A stretch of DNA of 64,000 nt from Ochromonas danica (GCA_015146655.1 VKHL01000001.1:595644-659643); one strand, 5' to 3'. Positions 50,574-62,113 are shown, numbered from the stretch's first letter. Program-made: numbers and translations. Notes: generated by a model from the sequence alone, not told the origin.

Positions 50574-51671
50574 ATGTCCAAATCAGTCAACAAGTCACCA
50601 TTATCCATCGAAAATCAAAAGGAAATGGAAATGTTGGTGGCCAGTCAACAAGACATAGAACAATGTCAATTTGCACAATGGTATAACCTTTTCCGAAATG
50701 TCTCCATTAAAAGTGTTATCATACCTTTATCATCAGAATTTGTGAGTTATTTGACAGCAGATGGTGTTTTTATTCCTGTCTCATCTACCTGCCTAGATCA
50801 TGACCATCTATCTGATGAGGAAGGAGATGATGTTGAGACAGCGGCAGTAGATGATGATAATGAGACTGACAATGAGAAGCAATATAGCTTCCCTGAAATC
50901 GAATCATCTATTAGCACAGCCTTGAAAGAGTTTGACCACAAGGTCTTTGTCAAGCTTAATTGGAGTGCTCCTTTAGATGCTGTCTGGATGAATGGAGGAT
51001 CTATGTTATGCCGATCAGCACATGATGTTTTCTTATTAATCAAGTCTTCAGATCGTGTTGCTTTTGATCTAGAGAGGATGTTCGAGCTCATTCCTAATGC
51101 CACTGTGACAGTTCCTCAACAACCTACTTTAGTACTGCGCAAATGGGCTAATCTGCATCCTTCCATGGAATTTCGAGTCTTCATATACAATGGGGCGTTA
51201 CTTGGTATTAGTCAGCGTCATTGTCATACTTATTTTGACTTTCTTGAGGCAGAGCTACCAGGTCTAGTAGACTCCATAGAACGATTCTGGCAACAAGAAG
51301 TGAAGAATCGCGCGCCTCTGCTTTCATGTAATGTCACCATTTCATCTGAACCTCTCTCCCCTATTGTTTGAACTAATCAGTTCTCTGGACTAGATACTAT
51401 GGATATCTATATAGATCAGAAAAAGCGTGTCTGGTTGATCGATTTCAATCCATTTGGTGCACCAACTTGTCCCTTGTTGTTCGACTGGGGAGACTTTGTT
51501 GGTCTGGACAAATTAGAAACACGAATAGTAGAGAGTCGAGATGAAGTTTTGCCCAGCACAATAGGCAGCACTAGAGGACCAGCAGATGTTCATCTATCTG
51601 CGGACTTCCCTCGCTTCATGGAAATCTGTAAACAGCAACGCAATGAGCCTCTCTCTGATGAAGAAGACTAA
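50574..51671 (+). CDS. CDC123: CDC123 (D123), eIF2 assembly factor
   Basis: Two exons (50574-51327, 51394-51671), 343 residues. CDC123 is an ATP-grasp protein that joins eIF2 gamma and alpha during eIF2 assembly. Marks: an N-terminal CQFAQWYNLFRNVSIKSVII, an acidic DEEGDD insert, VFVKLNWSAPLDAVWMNGG, LVLRKWANLHPSMEFRVFIY, RHCHTYFDFL, and YIDQKKRVWLIDFNPFGAPT with the metal-binding Asp and Asn. The junction T(Y)TMD restores the conserved strand before VWLIDFNPFG. Start MSKSVNKSP at 50574, 185 bp from the divergent kinase ATG. Confidence 0.93.
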
Positions 51672-51733
51672 GGAGAAGCTGATTGCTGAATATTTAACTT
51701 TATAAAAATGTGACTTTCCAGGCTTGGAGTGTT

Positions 51734-52971
51734 TTAATATTCGGCGGTGGGACGATAGTGTTCATCATCAATAGTTGTGTAGAGGCGACCATCTTCACAC
51801 AACTGTTGTGCCCCGCGACGAAGTTGATCCATGGTTATGCGCACATTCATACTTTGTAAGACATTGAAGGTTCTTTCGAACGACAGTCCCTCTAGGCTAT
51901 GAGCACCTTGCAAGTATGCTTGATATATCTGTTTTGTATAGCACATCAGCGAGGAAGAACAAAAAGAGAAATTGAAAATGAAAGTGAAGCCCTTACCGAT
52001 TCATTCAGATTTCGAGCTTCTGTGTTCATAGTGTTGTGTAGATTAATTCCATGTCCAGCCATATTTCCCATACTAGGAGCCATACCACGATTGAAAGCGG
52101 CGGGAGAACTCATCGAAACAGCAGCACTAGCCGAACCCTGTCACCAAAGCACGTGCGATTATACACAGAAAATGAAACGAAGAAGACAACAAGATCTCAC
52201 CGGAATAGGACCCTTGGTACGCTGGCAATGAGTCAGCATGACATCTGCCAAGTGGTAGGTGAGCTCATTCCAGTCTAAGATAGGTGAGACATCGTAGACG
52301 AGGACATGCACATTATTCTCATATTCACGAAGATTTCCGATGACTTTGACCAAGACTCCATCTCGAAGAGACTTGATCTTTCCATACGATGAAGCATCCT
52401 TTTCAATCCATTGTTTACATACAATAGTACCCGTATTATCATTTAATCGGAAAGTGAAGTTTGTACTATGTTCTTGAGGTTCAAGCAATGTACCAACAAG
52501 CTTCAACATATGTAACTCAACATCATCCACTTTGTAGACATCATCAACAGGTTGAATGTTAATAATCTGCTTCACTGTCAAAGGAATCAATGATTGTCGA
52601 TCACGAGACTAAAAGCAAAAATATCAGAAGGATATGATAAGAACTGATCTAATAGGAAGAAGGATGGTTATGGTGGTGTTGTTGTCATTCCTACCTTTTG
52701 CTCAGATCGTCCAGCATTCTTCTCTTCTGCCATAAAACCTCCTCCTCCCATCTCTCCTCCTCCTCCTCCTCCTCCTGTAAAACCACCAAATCCTCCCATG
52801 GCATCAAATCCTCCACCAAATCCTCTCTCTGTATATTCATATCCTAAAGAAATTGAACAACAAATAGAGAGAGAAAAAGAGAATTAATTCATCATCTCTT
52901 AGCAGAGGAAGAAAAGAAAAAGAGTATGGCAGACTAATAATAATAATTACAATTGGCTTACCGTACGACAT
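51734..52971 (-). CDS. RPA2: replication protein A 32 kDa subunit (RPA2)
   Basis: Five exons (52971-52962, 52843-52695, 52608-52201, 52137-51997, 51928-51734), 300 residues. RPA2 is the middle subunit of the RPA trimer that binds single-stranded DNA. MSYGYEYTERG and a long Gly-rich, Ser-poor segment form the N-terminal phospho-region. The OB fold covers IPLTVKQIINIQPVDDVYKV, LHMLKLVGTLL, FRLNDNTGTIVCKQWIEKD and YENNVHVLVYDVSPILDWNE. The C-terminus is a winged helix (SFERTFNVLQSMNVRITMDQ, then GRLYTTIDDEHYRPT) that contacts repair partners. The first exon codes for only three full codons. Convergent with CDC123, 62 bp between stops. Confidence 0.95.
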
Positions 52972-53434
52972 GCTTTCAATTCAATCTCTTCTTATCAATT
53001 TCAATGATGCAGTCTAATCTCTATGATATAGTTGACTGTGACTGTGACTGTGGTGGTGAGCTATGGGCTATAGGCTGTGTGAAGAAGGGACAAGGGACAG
53101 CAGCAACAGAGTTCAGTTGTTGGTGAGAGGAAGAAAGCTGAAAGAAAGCGAGAAGAGAAATGAAATTTGAATGAGTCCCCTGATCCGGGAGTGAAGTTAA
53201 AGCCAAGTTGTGTGTGTGAGCGTGTGTGTGTGTGTGTGTGTTTGTTGTGTCATGAGGTGATGAGATGTGTTTGATCGTGTTTGACCGCACCAACGCTGAC
53301 TGTAGCGAAGTCAATTAAACGAATTAATAGCTTAGACGATTCTTAAAATCCTGTACTACTACTACTACTGTTTATTATTTGTTTATTTCTACATCTTTCT
53401 TTTATTTAATTATATTTCTAGTTGGATCTCGATC
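52972..53434. other. divergent promoter region with (GT)n repeat
   Basis: About 460 bp between RPA2 and the HTH gene. It contains a (GT)n tract around 53220-53242 and a CTA trinucleotide run near 53356. No supported gene. Contains both promoters. Confidence 0.6.
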
Positions 53435-54049
53435 ATGTCTCAAGAATGTTTGATGGTTCCTATTAGCATGGGTCTTGAAAATCATCATCATCATCATCAT
53501 TCTGATACATCTTTTCCATTAAATACTACTTTTACCAATCAGCATCAGCATCCTAATAATAGGGAAAATACAAATGTTAAAAAAGTTGAAAAGAAAAGAC
53601 GAACGAATTATCGAAGACCTGAAAATGCCACCAAATTAAATGCTGCGGTGAATGCCTTGGTGATGAACCAAAATGCTCCCTTCGGACCTAAAGATATCCG
53701 ATCGATCTCCAAGCTCTATGGTATTCCCTACAATACTTTGCGTGATAATTACTTGAGGTAGGCTGTCTCATAATCACTCTTGTTTAGCATGATCTAATAT
53801 AGCCATTGTACTCTCTCCTACAGAACCACTACTGGCAAGCTGACTGTTGGTAAAAGACCATTAAAGAGACAGAAAGCACAAGATAATGATAATAATGATC
53901 AAGTCTTGACAGCCTTGAGTGAAGGTAATCCTTCTCAACAGCAGGATGTTGTCTCATCACCTGGTAGCAGTTCTCATGCAGAGGAGGGTGAGATGACCAC
54001 CTTGTTCCTTTCATCTGATGGATCAGCATCCTCTTCATCATCTGTGTAA
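53435..54049 (+). CDS. small helix-turn-helix (psq/CENP-B-like) protein
   Basis: Two exons (53435-53757, 53824-54049), 182 residues. Residues about 62-110 read KLNAAVNALVMNQNAPFGPK then DIRSISKLYGIPYNTLRDNY. This resembles the pipsqueak/CENP-B-type HTH (Ala-Val-xx-(I/L/V)... SxxxxAxxYGIPxxTLR), here with SISKLYGIPYNTL. This fold binds DNA in transcription factors and in transposase-derived proteins. The N-terminus has a six-His run, and the C-terminus has a basic patch (KRPLKRQKAQ) and a Ser/Asp/Gln-rich tail. Transposase domestication is possible but cannot be told from the sequence; no DDE domain follows. Confidence 0.7.
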
Positions 54050-54258
54050 TATTTTGAGTGCCGTTTTCTTTCGGCTAGTTCATGTGTATGTGTCCATCTG
54101 TCATGTGAGTGTCTACTAGTGTCTAGTGTGTGTGTGTGTGTTCTTACCCTGTCTGACATAATGAAAGGTTAGTGTTTGTAATGGCAATTTACTCTTTTTT
54201 TTTCAAGTGGCAGAGTCTTAAGCATTATAGAGTCGAAGTCTTTACGTAGCTACAAGAT

Positions 54259-54937
<679 letters not shown>

Positions 54938-55169
54938 TTTTATTACCACTTGAAAGGGATCGATGTGATAGCCACAATTTATCTCACCAGCCGCACAGAA
55001 AGTTTGGGATTTCAGGAAATTCGGGAAGTCGAACAACCATCACCACACGGAAATGCAGTTCCCGCGCAATTTACAACCTGAACTAAAGTCAGTTGAGAAA
55101 TTATTATCATGCGCTGGAATTGTTTTGTTTATTTTGATCTCTTTATTAGCATGACAACTATAGATAATA

Positions 55170-56669
55170 ATGACTGATGTCAACAGTAAATTAAAGTTAG
55201 ACTTACTAAGTTTATCTCAATTAAGAGAAGTTGCTTTGTGTGATATTGTTCGTAGAAGTGCAGTCACAGTCAGTCATGACCCTGATGCTCTTTCCACTAC
55301 TTTGGACCTGCTGGCCTCTGATAGCCTCAACAACTTCCAGGTCTGAGAACTATCCCCACCCCCCCTCTGTCTCTCTCTCTCTCTCTGTCTCTCTGCCGCT
55401 TGACCTTTTAAGTAATATGTTGTTGCTATGTTTCTTCCTTTAGCGCCTAGTACTGCTTGCTTTGTCTTTGTCCCTGAGTGAACTCTATTCTATCCCTATT
55501 ATAGCAGTCTTTCCTTTCTTAATCAATATCTTTGAAAGTCAGAAGAATACCTTGATGTTATCTTGGTTACAAAGATGGTGGGAGAGACCAGACCGTCTGC
55601 AGGTAGTCCCCTCCCTCCACACACACACATACATACATACACACACTGTGACTTTTGGTGACTTCTGGTGATGTTAACCAATTGACTGATGTGCTCAGGA
55701 CTGGCAAAAGAGCAGTGAGACATTGTTATCTCAAGGGATTAGTGGTACTCTGCGAGGAATGGCATCTCTTAAAATAGCTATCTTTGATGGTCTTAGTCAA
55801 CAATCACAGAGAAAATCAATGACAAGGACATCTTATGATTTTATTCCTCCCTTTTCCTCTACACCTCCTTCTCTTCTAGAACCACTTGAAGAAGAGTTTT
55901 CATTTGCTGAAGTGGGTTGGATGGGTCCTGAAGCTCCAATATGGTGTCCAGTCTTATGGTATGTCATTTTAATATTGTGATATTTTAGCATTTTCTCATG
56001 TTAACCTTTGTGAATTCAAGGGAAGAGAGTCCTGATGATAGAAAGAGACGTATCTCCTCACTTGTAGGCAGAGCGATTACGACAGCTTTACCTGTGAGTG
56101 AACAAGACGAATTAGTTGATCTTCTTAGTAATAATCCTCCTGAAGATCTATTTGAAACTTTCTTATCCTTGGAAAAGGTAATTAAACGACAATTTTCTAT
56201 GTGTTTATTAGTTTCATCTTCAGCTTATCTCATGGTGTGGTGTGGTGTTGTGGTCTAGACGGAGTCTATGCTGAGGGTTAATCGTGAGGCAATACAGACA
56301 GTGGCAGTGACCTGGCTGCGCAGTTCTACTCTGAACACCCTCGGCAAGCAACTGCTTGATAGACTGCTACTTCTACCTGTTAGTTCAGATAGCTTAGAGT
56401 TGGTTCAATCTCTATGGACATCACGACTTCGGCTACCAGCAGACTTCTTGTCTCGTTATAGTGCTCATGCTGTGACAACATGTGAGCGACAACCTGATCG
56501 ACGACTGGTCTCTTGGGTCAGTCTTTTCCTTCATAGGATTTTAAGTGAAGAGCCATCTGCTCTGAGGGATTTATTTAGTGTGCTTCAGTCGTTTTGTATG
56601 ACCTTCGTGGATGTGAAGGGATGTGTTGGTCTCTATTCCCTTCTCAGGGCTTTGAATCCTGATAAATAG
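55170..56669 (+). CDS. CNOT11: CNOT11, CCR4-NOT complex subunit
   Basis: Five exons (55170-55340, 55444-55602, 55699-55958, 56021-56177, 56259-56669), 385 residues. CNOT11 binds CNOT1 and CNOT10 in the deadenylase complex. The C-terminal half is the DUF2363/CNOT11 domain: WDx-like ELVDLLSNNPPEDLFETFLS, REAIQTVAVTWLRSS, LRLPADFLSRYSAHAVTTCE, DRRLVSWVSLFLHRIL and LFSVLQSFCMTFVDVKGCVG, then LYSLLRALN. The N-terminal half is helical, with an LSELYSIPIIAVFPFLINIF segment also typical of the family. Exon 3 to 4 restores VLW|EESPDDR. The protein is shorter than the human one and lacks a long linker. Confidence 0.88.
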
Positions 56670-56711
56670 TAAATACTGAGATTTCTTCCCATTACAGCAT
56701 TAGAAAGGATC

Positions 56712-57254
56712 TTAGTTGAAGTCGAATCCAGTGTAAGCAGGCATGTCCTCATCAGTGGTGAGCTTGAAGACCTCAGCTTGGAACTTCTCCTCGTTGGCAG
56801 CCACGATAGCACGCTTGGTCTCCACCACCACCTTCTTCCTGCTCTCTCCATTCTACACCATTCAACAGATAAACCCAGTAAAAGTGTTGATAGAAAAGTG
56901 AGGGAAGTGTGCGAGGTGATAGTCTCCACCTTAGAGAAGCGGCGAGCATACTCGCGGTTTCGCTTGCGCTTCTCTTCCTTGTTATTTCTTCTGCAAGCCA
57001 TCAAGGCAGTGGATGGTGCTAGAGGTAGTAATGATAGTCAATCAGTAAAAGTAAAGAGCAATGAGCAAGCATAATTATTTTCTACCATGGTGCACAGTGA
57101 GGCCCAGCACACGAGCGGATGGAAGGAAAGCCTGCAAAGTAATTTCTCTTATGCATTAGCCAATTTGCACAGCAATTACAAATAGAGAAAAACTTACCAC
57201 TGCACAATGAGTGGCGCAAAGTAAAGCAACGATCAGCAAGCAAAACTTGAACAT
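56712..57254 (-). CDS. small basic plastid-targeted protein, unknown
   Basis: Four exons (57254-57198, 57131-57086, 57018-56930, 56852-56712), 110 residues. It starts with a signal peptide (MFKFCLLIVALLCATHCAV) and then AFLPSARVLGLTVHHG, a plastid transit segment with A|F cleavage. The mature part is a very basic helix (ACRRNNKEEKRKRNREYARR, then FSKNGESRKKVVVETKRAIV) and an acidic C-terminal tail ending in GFDFN. Size, charge and targeting would suit a plastid ribosome- or RNA-associated protein, but I do not recognise the family. Divergent from the lipoyl-like gene, 130 bp between ATGs. Confidence 0.72.
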
Positions 57255-57384
57255 ATTTCCTTTCGTTATCTGCCCACACTTCCCTTGGACTCGTGGGGGC
57301 GGCTTGCCACGCACAACTCTCCACGCATGACAATAATATCTCTTGTTGGAGGAAATGCCCCGCGCAACAACATGATGGAATGCG

Positions 57385-57849
57385 ATGAATCAGAATTTGT
57401 TGGCTGCTTGGACTGAAGAGATGAGAGCCGCCATGCATGGTTTTCGAATACTGCCAATGCCAAAACTTAGTCCTTCCATGGCATTTGGAAGAGTGGAGAA
57501 ATGGCATTGCTCGGTAGGATCTAAAATCAATTCGTACACTCTTCTTCTGGAAGTGTCCACACAGTCTCTGGAGAATATCGCGGAGAGCAATGAGCCCGTA
57601 CATCTTGACATTGAAATCATAGAAGATATGATTTTACACAGGATTATTGGTGAGGTTGGGAAAGTATATTCAGTTGGAGAGCCCCTGGCTATTCTGTGCG
57701 AGGAGGACATTTCGCCCGAGCAATTGGCAGCAGCCAAAGAACTGTCCAAGGTGAAGAATATTTATGAAGTGGAAGGCTTTGCGGCTACAGCACTGTGGCA
57801 AGGATACATAAAGAATGGTGGAGCACCACAATGCGGAAGCTGTGCTTGA
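57385..57849 (+). CDS. stand-alone lipoyl/biotinyl-like domain protein without the modified lysine
   Basis: Single exon, 154 residues. The fold follows E2 lipoyl domains: FRILPMPKLSPSMAFGRVEK then WHCSVGSKINSYTLLLEV, a middle loop, and MILHRIIGEVGKVYSVGEPL, ending AILCEE. In functional lipoyl domains a lysine sits in the hairpin ETDKA; here the corresponding residues 56-60 are EVSTQ, so the domain cannot be lipoylated at the usual place. The C-terminus is helical, ending GGAPQCGSCA. There is no catalytic or subunit-binding domain. Destination unclear; the N-terminus is not a clear transit peptide. The stop lies 20 bp from the PRMT stop. Confidence 0.75.
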   Translation: MNQNLLAAWTEEMRAAMHGFRILPMPKLSPSMAFGRVEKWHCSVGSKINSYTLLLEVSTQSLENIAESNEPVHLDIEIIEDMILHRIIGEVGKVYSVGEPLAILCEEDISPEQLAAAKELSKVKNIYEVEGFAATALWQGYIKNGGAPQCGSCA

Positions 57850-57869
57850 TGATTGTTAGTAGATACCAA

Positions 57870-59179
57870 TTAAGAAGAACCAGCCACAGGAGCTTGAGTG
57901 AGGTAGGAATAATGCTGGTCCTTGAGATTGACCAAACCCTTTGAGCGAACTTCAGTTCCCTCAATACCCATTTCCATCGTAATGTAGTAACTGAAGGAAT
58001 TATTGGCTTTGAAGTGCAACGTTCCGGTGACCACTTGGCCGCGGTTGACTGCAATGGGGTCAGAGAGAAGCAATCTGCACTGATACCAATGAGTACCAGG
58101 GCACTCAGGTGCAGTGGATAATACCACAGTCTCTGTTGATCCCAAGAAACTAATGTCAAACCAACCCGCCAGACCATGTAGGATAGCTATTCAAAAGAAT
58201 GTGACGGATAACTCAGTGTGGAAATGTGTGAGGCTAATGGTATTAATGCTGAAGGGTCTCTACCTGTCTTTTCAATGAGGAAAGAAAAGGGAATAACGAA
58301 GTCTTGTAGATCTACGCAATCAACCTCGGAGAAGTCAATATTTTGGACTGTTCGTTGTCGGCTGATTAGAGTATTGGGGTCAATGTAACCTAAACACCAT
58401 TCAAGGTCTTGGATAAGATGTTGAAACATGAAGCAGACGGAAAATCTGGATCCTACCTACGATAGCTTGCGAGAAATACTCCTCAACCGCTTGCCCAGCT
58501 ACACAACTAATATCAACTCCAAAAAAGTTGGTGTTCTCCCAAAAGGCAGCTCGCTGACAGTGTTCGCGATAGATCGCGTCGTCTGTGAAGGGGCAGAGCA
58601 GGATAGATCCCGTAGTGGGCATCATAAGACCTCCGGGCTTCAGAAATCGATCTCTTGCTACTATATAACTCTCTATCATCCTTTCATGTACAAGCAAGAA
58701 GCCAATTGGCTCCGAGATGATGATATCCACCTTTTCAGGGAGTTCTATTTCCTCAATCTTGCCCTTAATGGGCACAAGGCGGTCAGCATAGCCATTGGCA
58801 TAAGCCAGCTTTTCAGCCACCAAGACAGCATCACTAGCATCCACTGCATACACTTTCGCAGCTCCAGCTTGAAGTGCGAAGAAGGAGAGAATACCAGTGC
58901 CAGTGCCCACATCCAATACCACCTTGCCTTCGAAGTCCGAGACATTATTCAACATCGCTCTCTGATAGGTCCCCGTCCGTACATAGTCAGCAAGCATGTT
59001 ACCTATTAGAAAGAATAAGATAAGTTTGCAGATGAGAAGGAATAGCGACTAGTTAATTGTTCCACTTTCACTCATCTCATACCTTGGTGAAGCAACTGAC
59101 TATAGAACTGGGTGAAGGGATTGTCTGAAGGGAGGGGATTCCCATCATGAGAGGGTTTGGATTCTCCACTGTGTTCCAT
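57870..59179 (-). CDS. PRMT4: CARM1/PRMT4-type protein arginine methyltransferase
   Basis: Four exons (59179-59083, 59002-58457, 58389-58264, 58186-57870), 361 residues. It makes asymmetric dimethylarginine on histone and splicing proteins. Motif I is VLDVGTGTGILSFFALQAGA with AVDAS after it. The double-E loop is SEPIGFLLVHERM and the THW loop is THWYQCRLLL. PRMT4-specific stretches: NFFGVDIS, EEYFSQAIVGYIDPNTLISR and LHGLAGWFDISFLGSTETVV. The N-terminal PH-like domain of animal CARM1 is missing; the protein starts right before the catalytic core (FTQFYSQLLHQGNMLADYVR). Junctions all restore conserved residues. Confidence 0.93.
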
Positions 59180-59383
59180 TTCTTCTTCTTTTCTTCTTCT
59201 ACCTTCGAACAATCCAATCAATTCGAACAATCAACAACCAACAGCCAGTAATCGTCACTTTATAATTCTGGGTCTCTGAAATTCTGGGATAATGCGTGTG
59301 AAACAATAATAATTGAGAAGAAAGGGATTGTTGCTGTTTGTTTGCTGATTGAAATTATTGAACCAACTTTTGGATTCATTGGA

Positions 59384-61249
59384 ATGGACTTCAATTGGCA
59401 TGATAAATTAGATGAATTCTTCTATTTTGGTCATGAAAACCTTCGATCAAAGACTGAAGATGAGAACTTTGAAGAGGAGGGCAATGAGAAATCAATCCTC
59501 TCCCTTCCTAATGATGATGATGGTGATGATGATGATGATGATGACTTAGAAGACGAAGAAGAAAGAGGATTGAGTATGGAAGATTTATTGTCCTTAAAAG
59601 AAGAAGCTTTCAAATTATCTCAAGGTTTTCAAAGAGAAGTCAATGAGAAAGTGAAGATTCTCTATCAATTAGATGAACGAAGACAGTATCTTCAGTCTTT
59701 ATTAATCGAAACTGAAAAGAAAGGTGTGACTGAAAAACTTCGTTCTTATGTAACATTGAAGTACAAAGTTCAACTTATGACCTTATCAAAGGCTATCCAT
59801 GAGTTAGAATCATATGAGAAAGTTGAAGACATCCCAACTATTGTTCTTCATATTCATTCTTCTAGTCCTTTCATCCTCTTTCGTAATATGAAGATTTATA
59901 CCTTATTGAAAGATATTGGCAAAGAGATTAAAGAAGGATTATTAAAGAAGTTCTTGGAGACCTTTGAGAATCATCTATCAGAAGATAGTACACCTTGGGA
60001 ACGAAGTGTGAAAAGTCAGAAAAGCTCCACTTGGATGACTTTCCTGAAACAGGCACGCAGTTGGTTACTGGCTTATACCCTCGTCACTCTTCTAGTCCCT
60101 TCTTTAATGGAATCAAAGCAAGCTGTTCTAGAAGCTTTCCAAAGTGCTGTAGATGAAGCATTCACACCTTTATGGGGAAGATTCTTCCATCATTTGAAAC
60201 AAGGACGAGAAGCAGGTTCCTCGCAGCAGTTCTTTTGGACATTTGCATTCACACGATCTTTTACACATATGTTACTTGGTCTTTGTGAACATATAACTTC
60301 TGCTGATCAACTGAAGAAGTTGTGTGATCTGGATTATGCTAGTGCAGGGAGAGAAATGATTGTGGAAAAGGCAGTGCGATTGCTGCGAGCTCATGTGGCA
60401 CTCATCTTAGTAGATCAAAGAATAAGCGACGAAGGATTTGCATGTCGCTTGGTAGAAGATGTGTTGGAGTTAGATGAGTGGATGGTATCGTTCAAACCTG
60501 CTCTGACTGTAAGCCAAGTGTTCTATGATGCCAAAGCTTTCTTTCATCGATTCCTCTGGACTGAACGAGATTTTATTTTTGGTAAGCTGCGTGATCAATG
60601 CAAAGAAACAGAGGCATTCTTGGAAGCATTTAGAGCAGAGGATAATTCTTGGTCATCTTCCTTGAGTTGCTACAGAGCAGTCTATCATTGTCTTTACTTC
60701 ATCCAAATGTGTAGAGGAAGATATTGTTTTCTACCTCCTGCCGCCCAGTACATCCTCTCTGAGGTAATTATAGAACCTATCTTATGTCTTAGTCTTGGTC
60801 TCTTTCTCTACAGAATCCGCAGTGATCCTTCCCTCTTTGCCATATCGATGGGCCGTCGAAAAGGGTTGGATATGGAACATTGTAAAGAGAAAATGAATCA
60901 GTTTAGTCAAGCAGTAACATATTTCCAGACTGCTTTGGGAAGTGAAGACAGACGGTGGCCAATGCTGGCTGGAAGTAACAGCCGCTGCAGACGACGGTGG
61001 GACATAGTGCAGAGCTGGATGCCCAAGATTCTTATTTCTGATGCTCAGCGATCCGCTGGGTTTTCCTTGGAAGGACTTTTAAAAACTGCGTTAAAGACTT
61101 CGGATCGTTTCCAGAGCAAGAAGTTTGATTACCGCGTAGCGGATGTGCTATCCTCGGAAGATTGTCAAGGGCTAAAAGATTGTCTTATTCTAACTCGTGG
61201 GCTTGCGATCACACTCGTAGATGTGATGGAAAGGCAAATGGAGCTATAG
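59384..61249 (+). CDS. RINT1/MAG2/TIP20-like Dsl1-complex tether (tentative)
   Basis: Single exon, 621 residues. The N-terminus is acidic with a poly-Asp run. The body is almost entirely helical: an N-terminal coiled coil (LLSLKEEAFKLSQGFQREVN), then ARSWLLAYTLVTLLVPSLM, GLCEHITSADQLKKLCDLDY and a C-terminal block with FKPALTVSQVFYDAKAFFHR, GKLRDQCKETEAFLEAF and SQAVTYFQTALG. The order resembles RINT1/TIP20 family tethers, in which a coiled coil precedes a helical-bundle domain that acts in Golgi-to-ER transport. Similarity is structural rather than motif-based, so the name is tentative. First ATG in frame is at 59384. Confidence 0.5.
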   Translation: MDFNWHDKLDEFFYFGHENLRSKTEDENFEEEGNEKSILSLPNDDDGDDDDDDDLEDEEERGLSMEDLLSLKEEAFKLSQGFQREVNEKVKILYQLDERRQYLQSLLIETEKKGVTEKLRSYVTLKYKVQLMTLSKAIHELESYEKVEDIPTIVLHIHSSSPFILFRNMKIYTLLKDIGKEIKEGLLKKFLETFENHLSEDSTPWERSVKSQKSSTWMTFLKQARSWLLAYTLVTLLVPSLMESKQAVLEAFQSAVDEAFTPLWGRFFHHLKQGREAGSSQQFFWTFAFTRSFTHMLLGLCEHITSADQLKKLCDLDYASAGREMIVEKAVRLLRAHVALILVDQRISDEGFACRLVEDVLELDEWMVSFKPALTVSQVFYDAKAFFHRFLWTERDFIFGKLRDQCKETEAFLEAFRAEDNSWSSSLSCYRAVYHCLYFIQMCRGRYCFLPPAAQYILSEVIIEPILCLSLGLFLYRIRSDPSLFAISMGRRKGLDMEHCKEKMNQFSQAVTYFQTALGSEDRRWPMLAGSNSRCRRRWDIVQSWMPKILISDAQRSAGFSLEGLLKTALKTSDRFQSKKFDYRVADVLSSEDCQGLKDCLILTRGLAITLVDVMERQMEL

Positions 61250-61320
61250 AGAATAAGATGTTTAAGGTCATAGTTATCTAACATTATGTAAGTGAGAAAA
61301 CTGCTGCTTCGATTAGGCTC

Positions 61321-62113
61321 TCATCGCTTGCGAACCACCTTCTTGACGACAGGGAAGTTGTCATCCACACTCACAGCTTTCCTCTTAGGAGCACGTTCAT
61401 TCCCTTTCTTTACTTTCTTTCCTTCTTCTTCTTGGTCTTGCTCCTCTGAGTCATCTTTGGCTACTTCCTCCTCCTCCTCCTCCTCCTCATCAAGCAAGTC
61501 ACTCATTGTGTCCTCTTCTTTCTCTTCCTCCTCTTCGCTTTCCTCCTCCTCAGGTGGCATCTATAAGGTGATTGTCACAGCTTGTCAAAAGAGCTGATTT
61601 AGCGCAATGTCATAGAAGAGTGAGTGCTAACCCAGAAGTCTGGCTCCTCGTCCTCGCTCTCCTTGGGGACCTTGCTCTTGCTCTTGCTGCCCTTAACCTT
61701 CTTCTGCTCATGTTCTTCCTTGAGCCTAAATCAAGATGAGAAGAGAATGAAAAAGGTTGAAGAGGAGTGGAGAGGAGAGAGGAGGATGTGACTCTTCACC
61801 TCTTAAAGCGCTTGCCGCTGACATGCTTCTGCACCTCAGCAGGGATCTTATTCAGAGTCTGCTTCGTCAGCACACAGAAGAGCTTCTTGTTGTCTTCTTT
61901 ATGAGGCACGATGTATGGTTGATATTGAGAGAAGTCATGGTTATACCACTCAAGCGCTTTCTTAAACTTCTTTCCATTGACATGAGCTTCGATGACCTTC
62001 ACGTCCAGAGGCAACTCATGCTGAGTCACTTCGCACTTGATGCGATTGGAAGGGAGAAGCTTCAGAAAGGTATGCTTCTGCAGTACATCAGCGAGGCTGG
62101 GTTCCTTGGACAT
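61321..62113 (-). CDS. SURF2: SURF2-like protein
   Basis: Three exons (62113-61800, 61725-61632, 61560-61321), 215 residues. The N-terminal domain matches SURF2, a nucleolar protein that, in animals, binds 5S RNP components. Marks: SLADVLQKHTFLKLLPSNRI, KCEVTQHELPL, the GKKFKKAL motif, FSQYQPYIVPHKEDNKKLFC, then KQTLNKIPAEVQKHVSGKRF. The conserved C-terminal EPDFW joins the following MPPEEEE across intron 2. The rest is a poly-Glu stretch and a basic end (KKVVRKR), a likely nuclear/nucleolar signal. Length close to animal SURF2. Confidence 0.88.

Noticed and set aside
57082-57603. 173-residue minus-strand frame opposite the lipoyl-like gene
   Set aside because: Antisense of a supported plus-strand gene; the real minus-strand gene here is the four-exon plastid protein ending at 56712.
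60756-60813. Possible intron in the RINT1-like gene (GTAATT ... CTCTACAG)
   Set aside because: Removing it would shift the frame and give an early stop; the unspliced frame is open.
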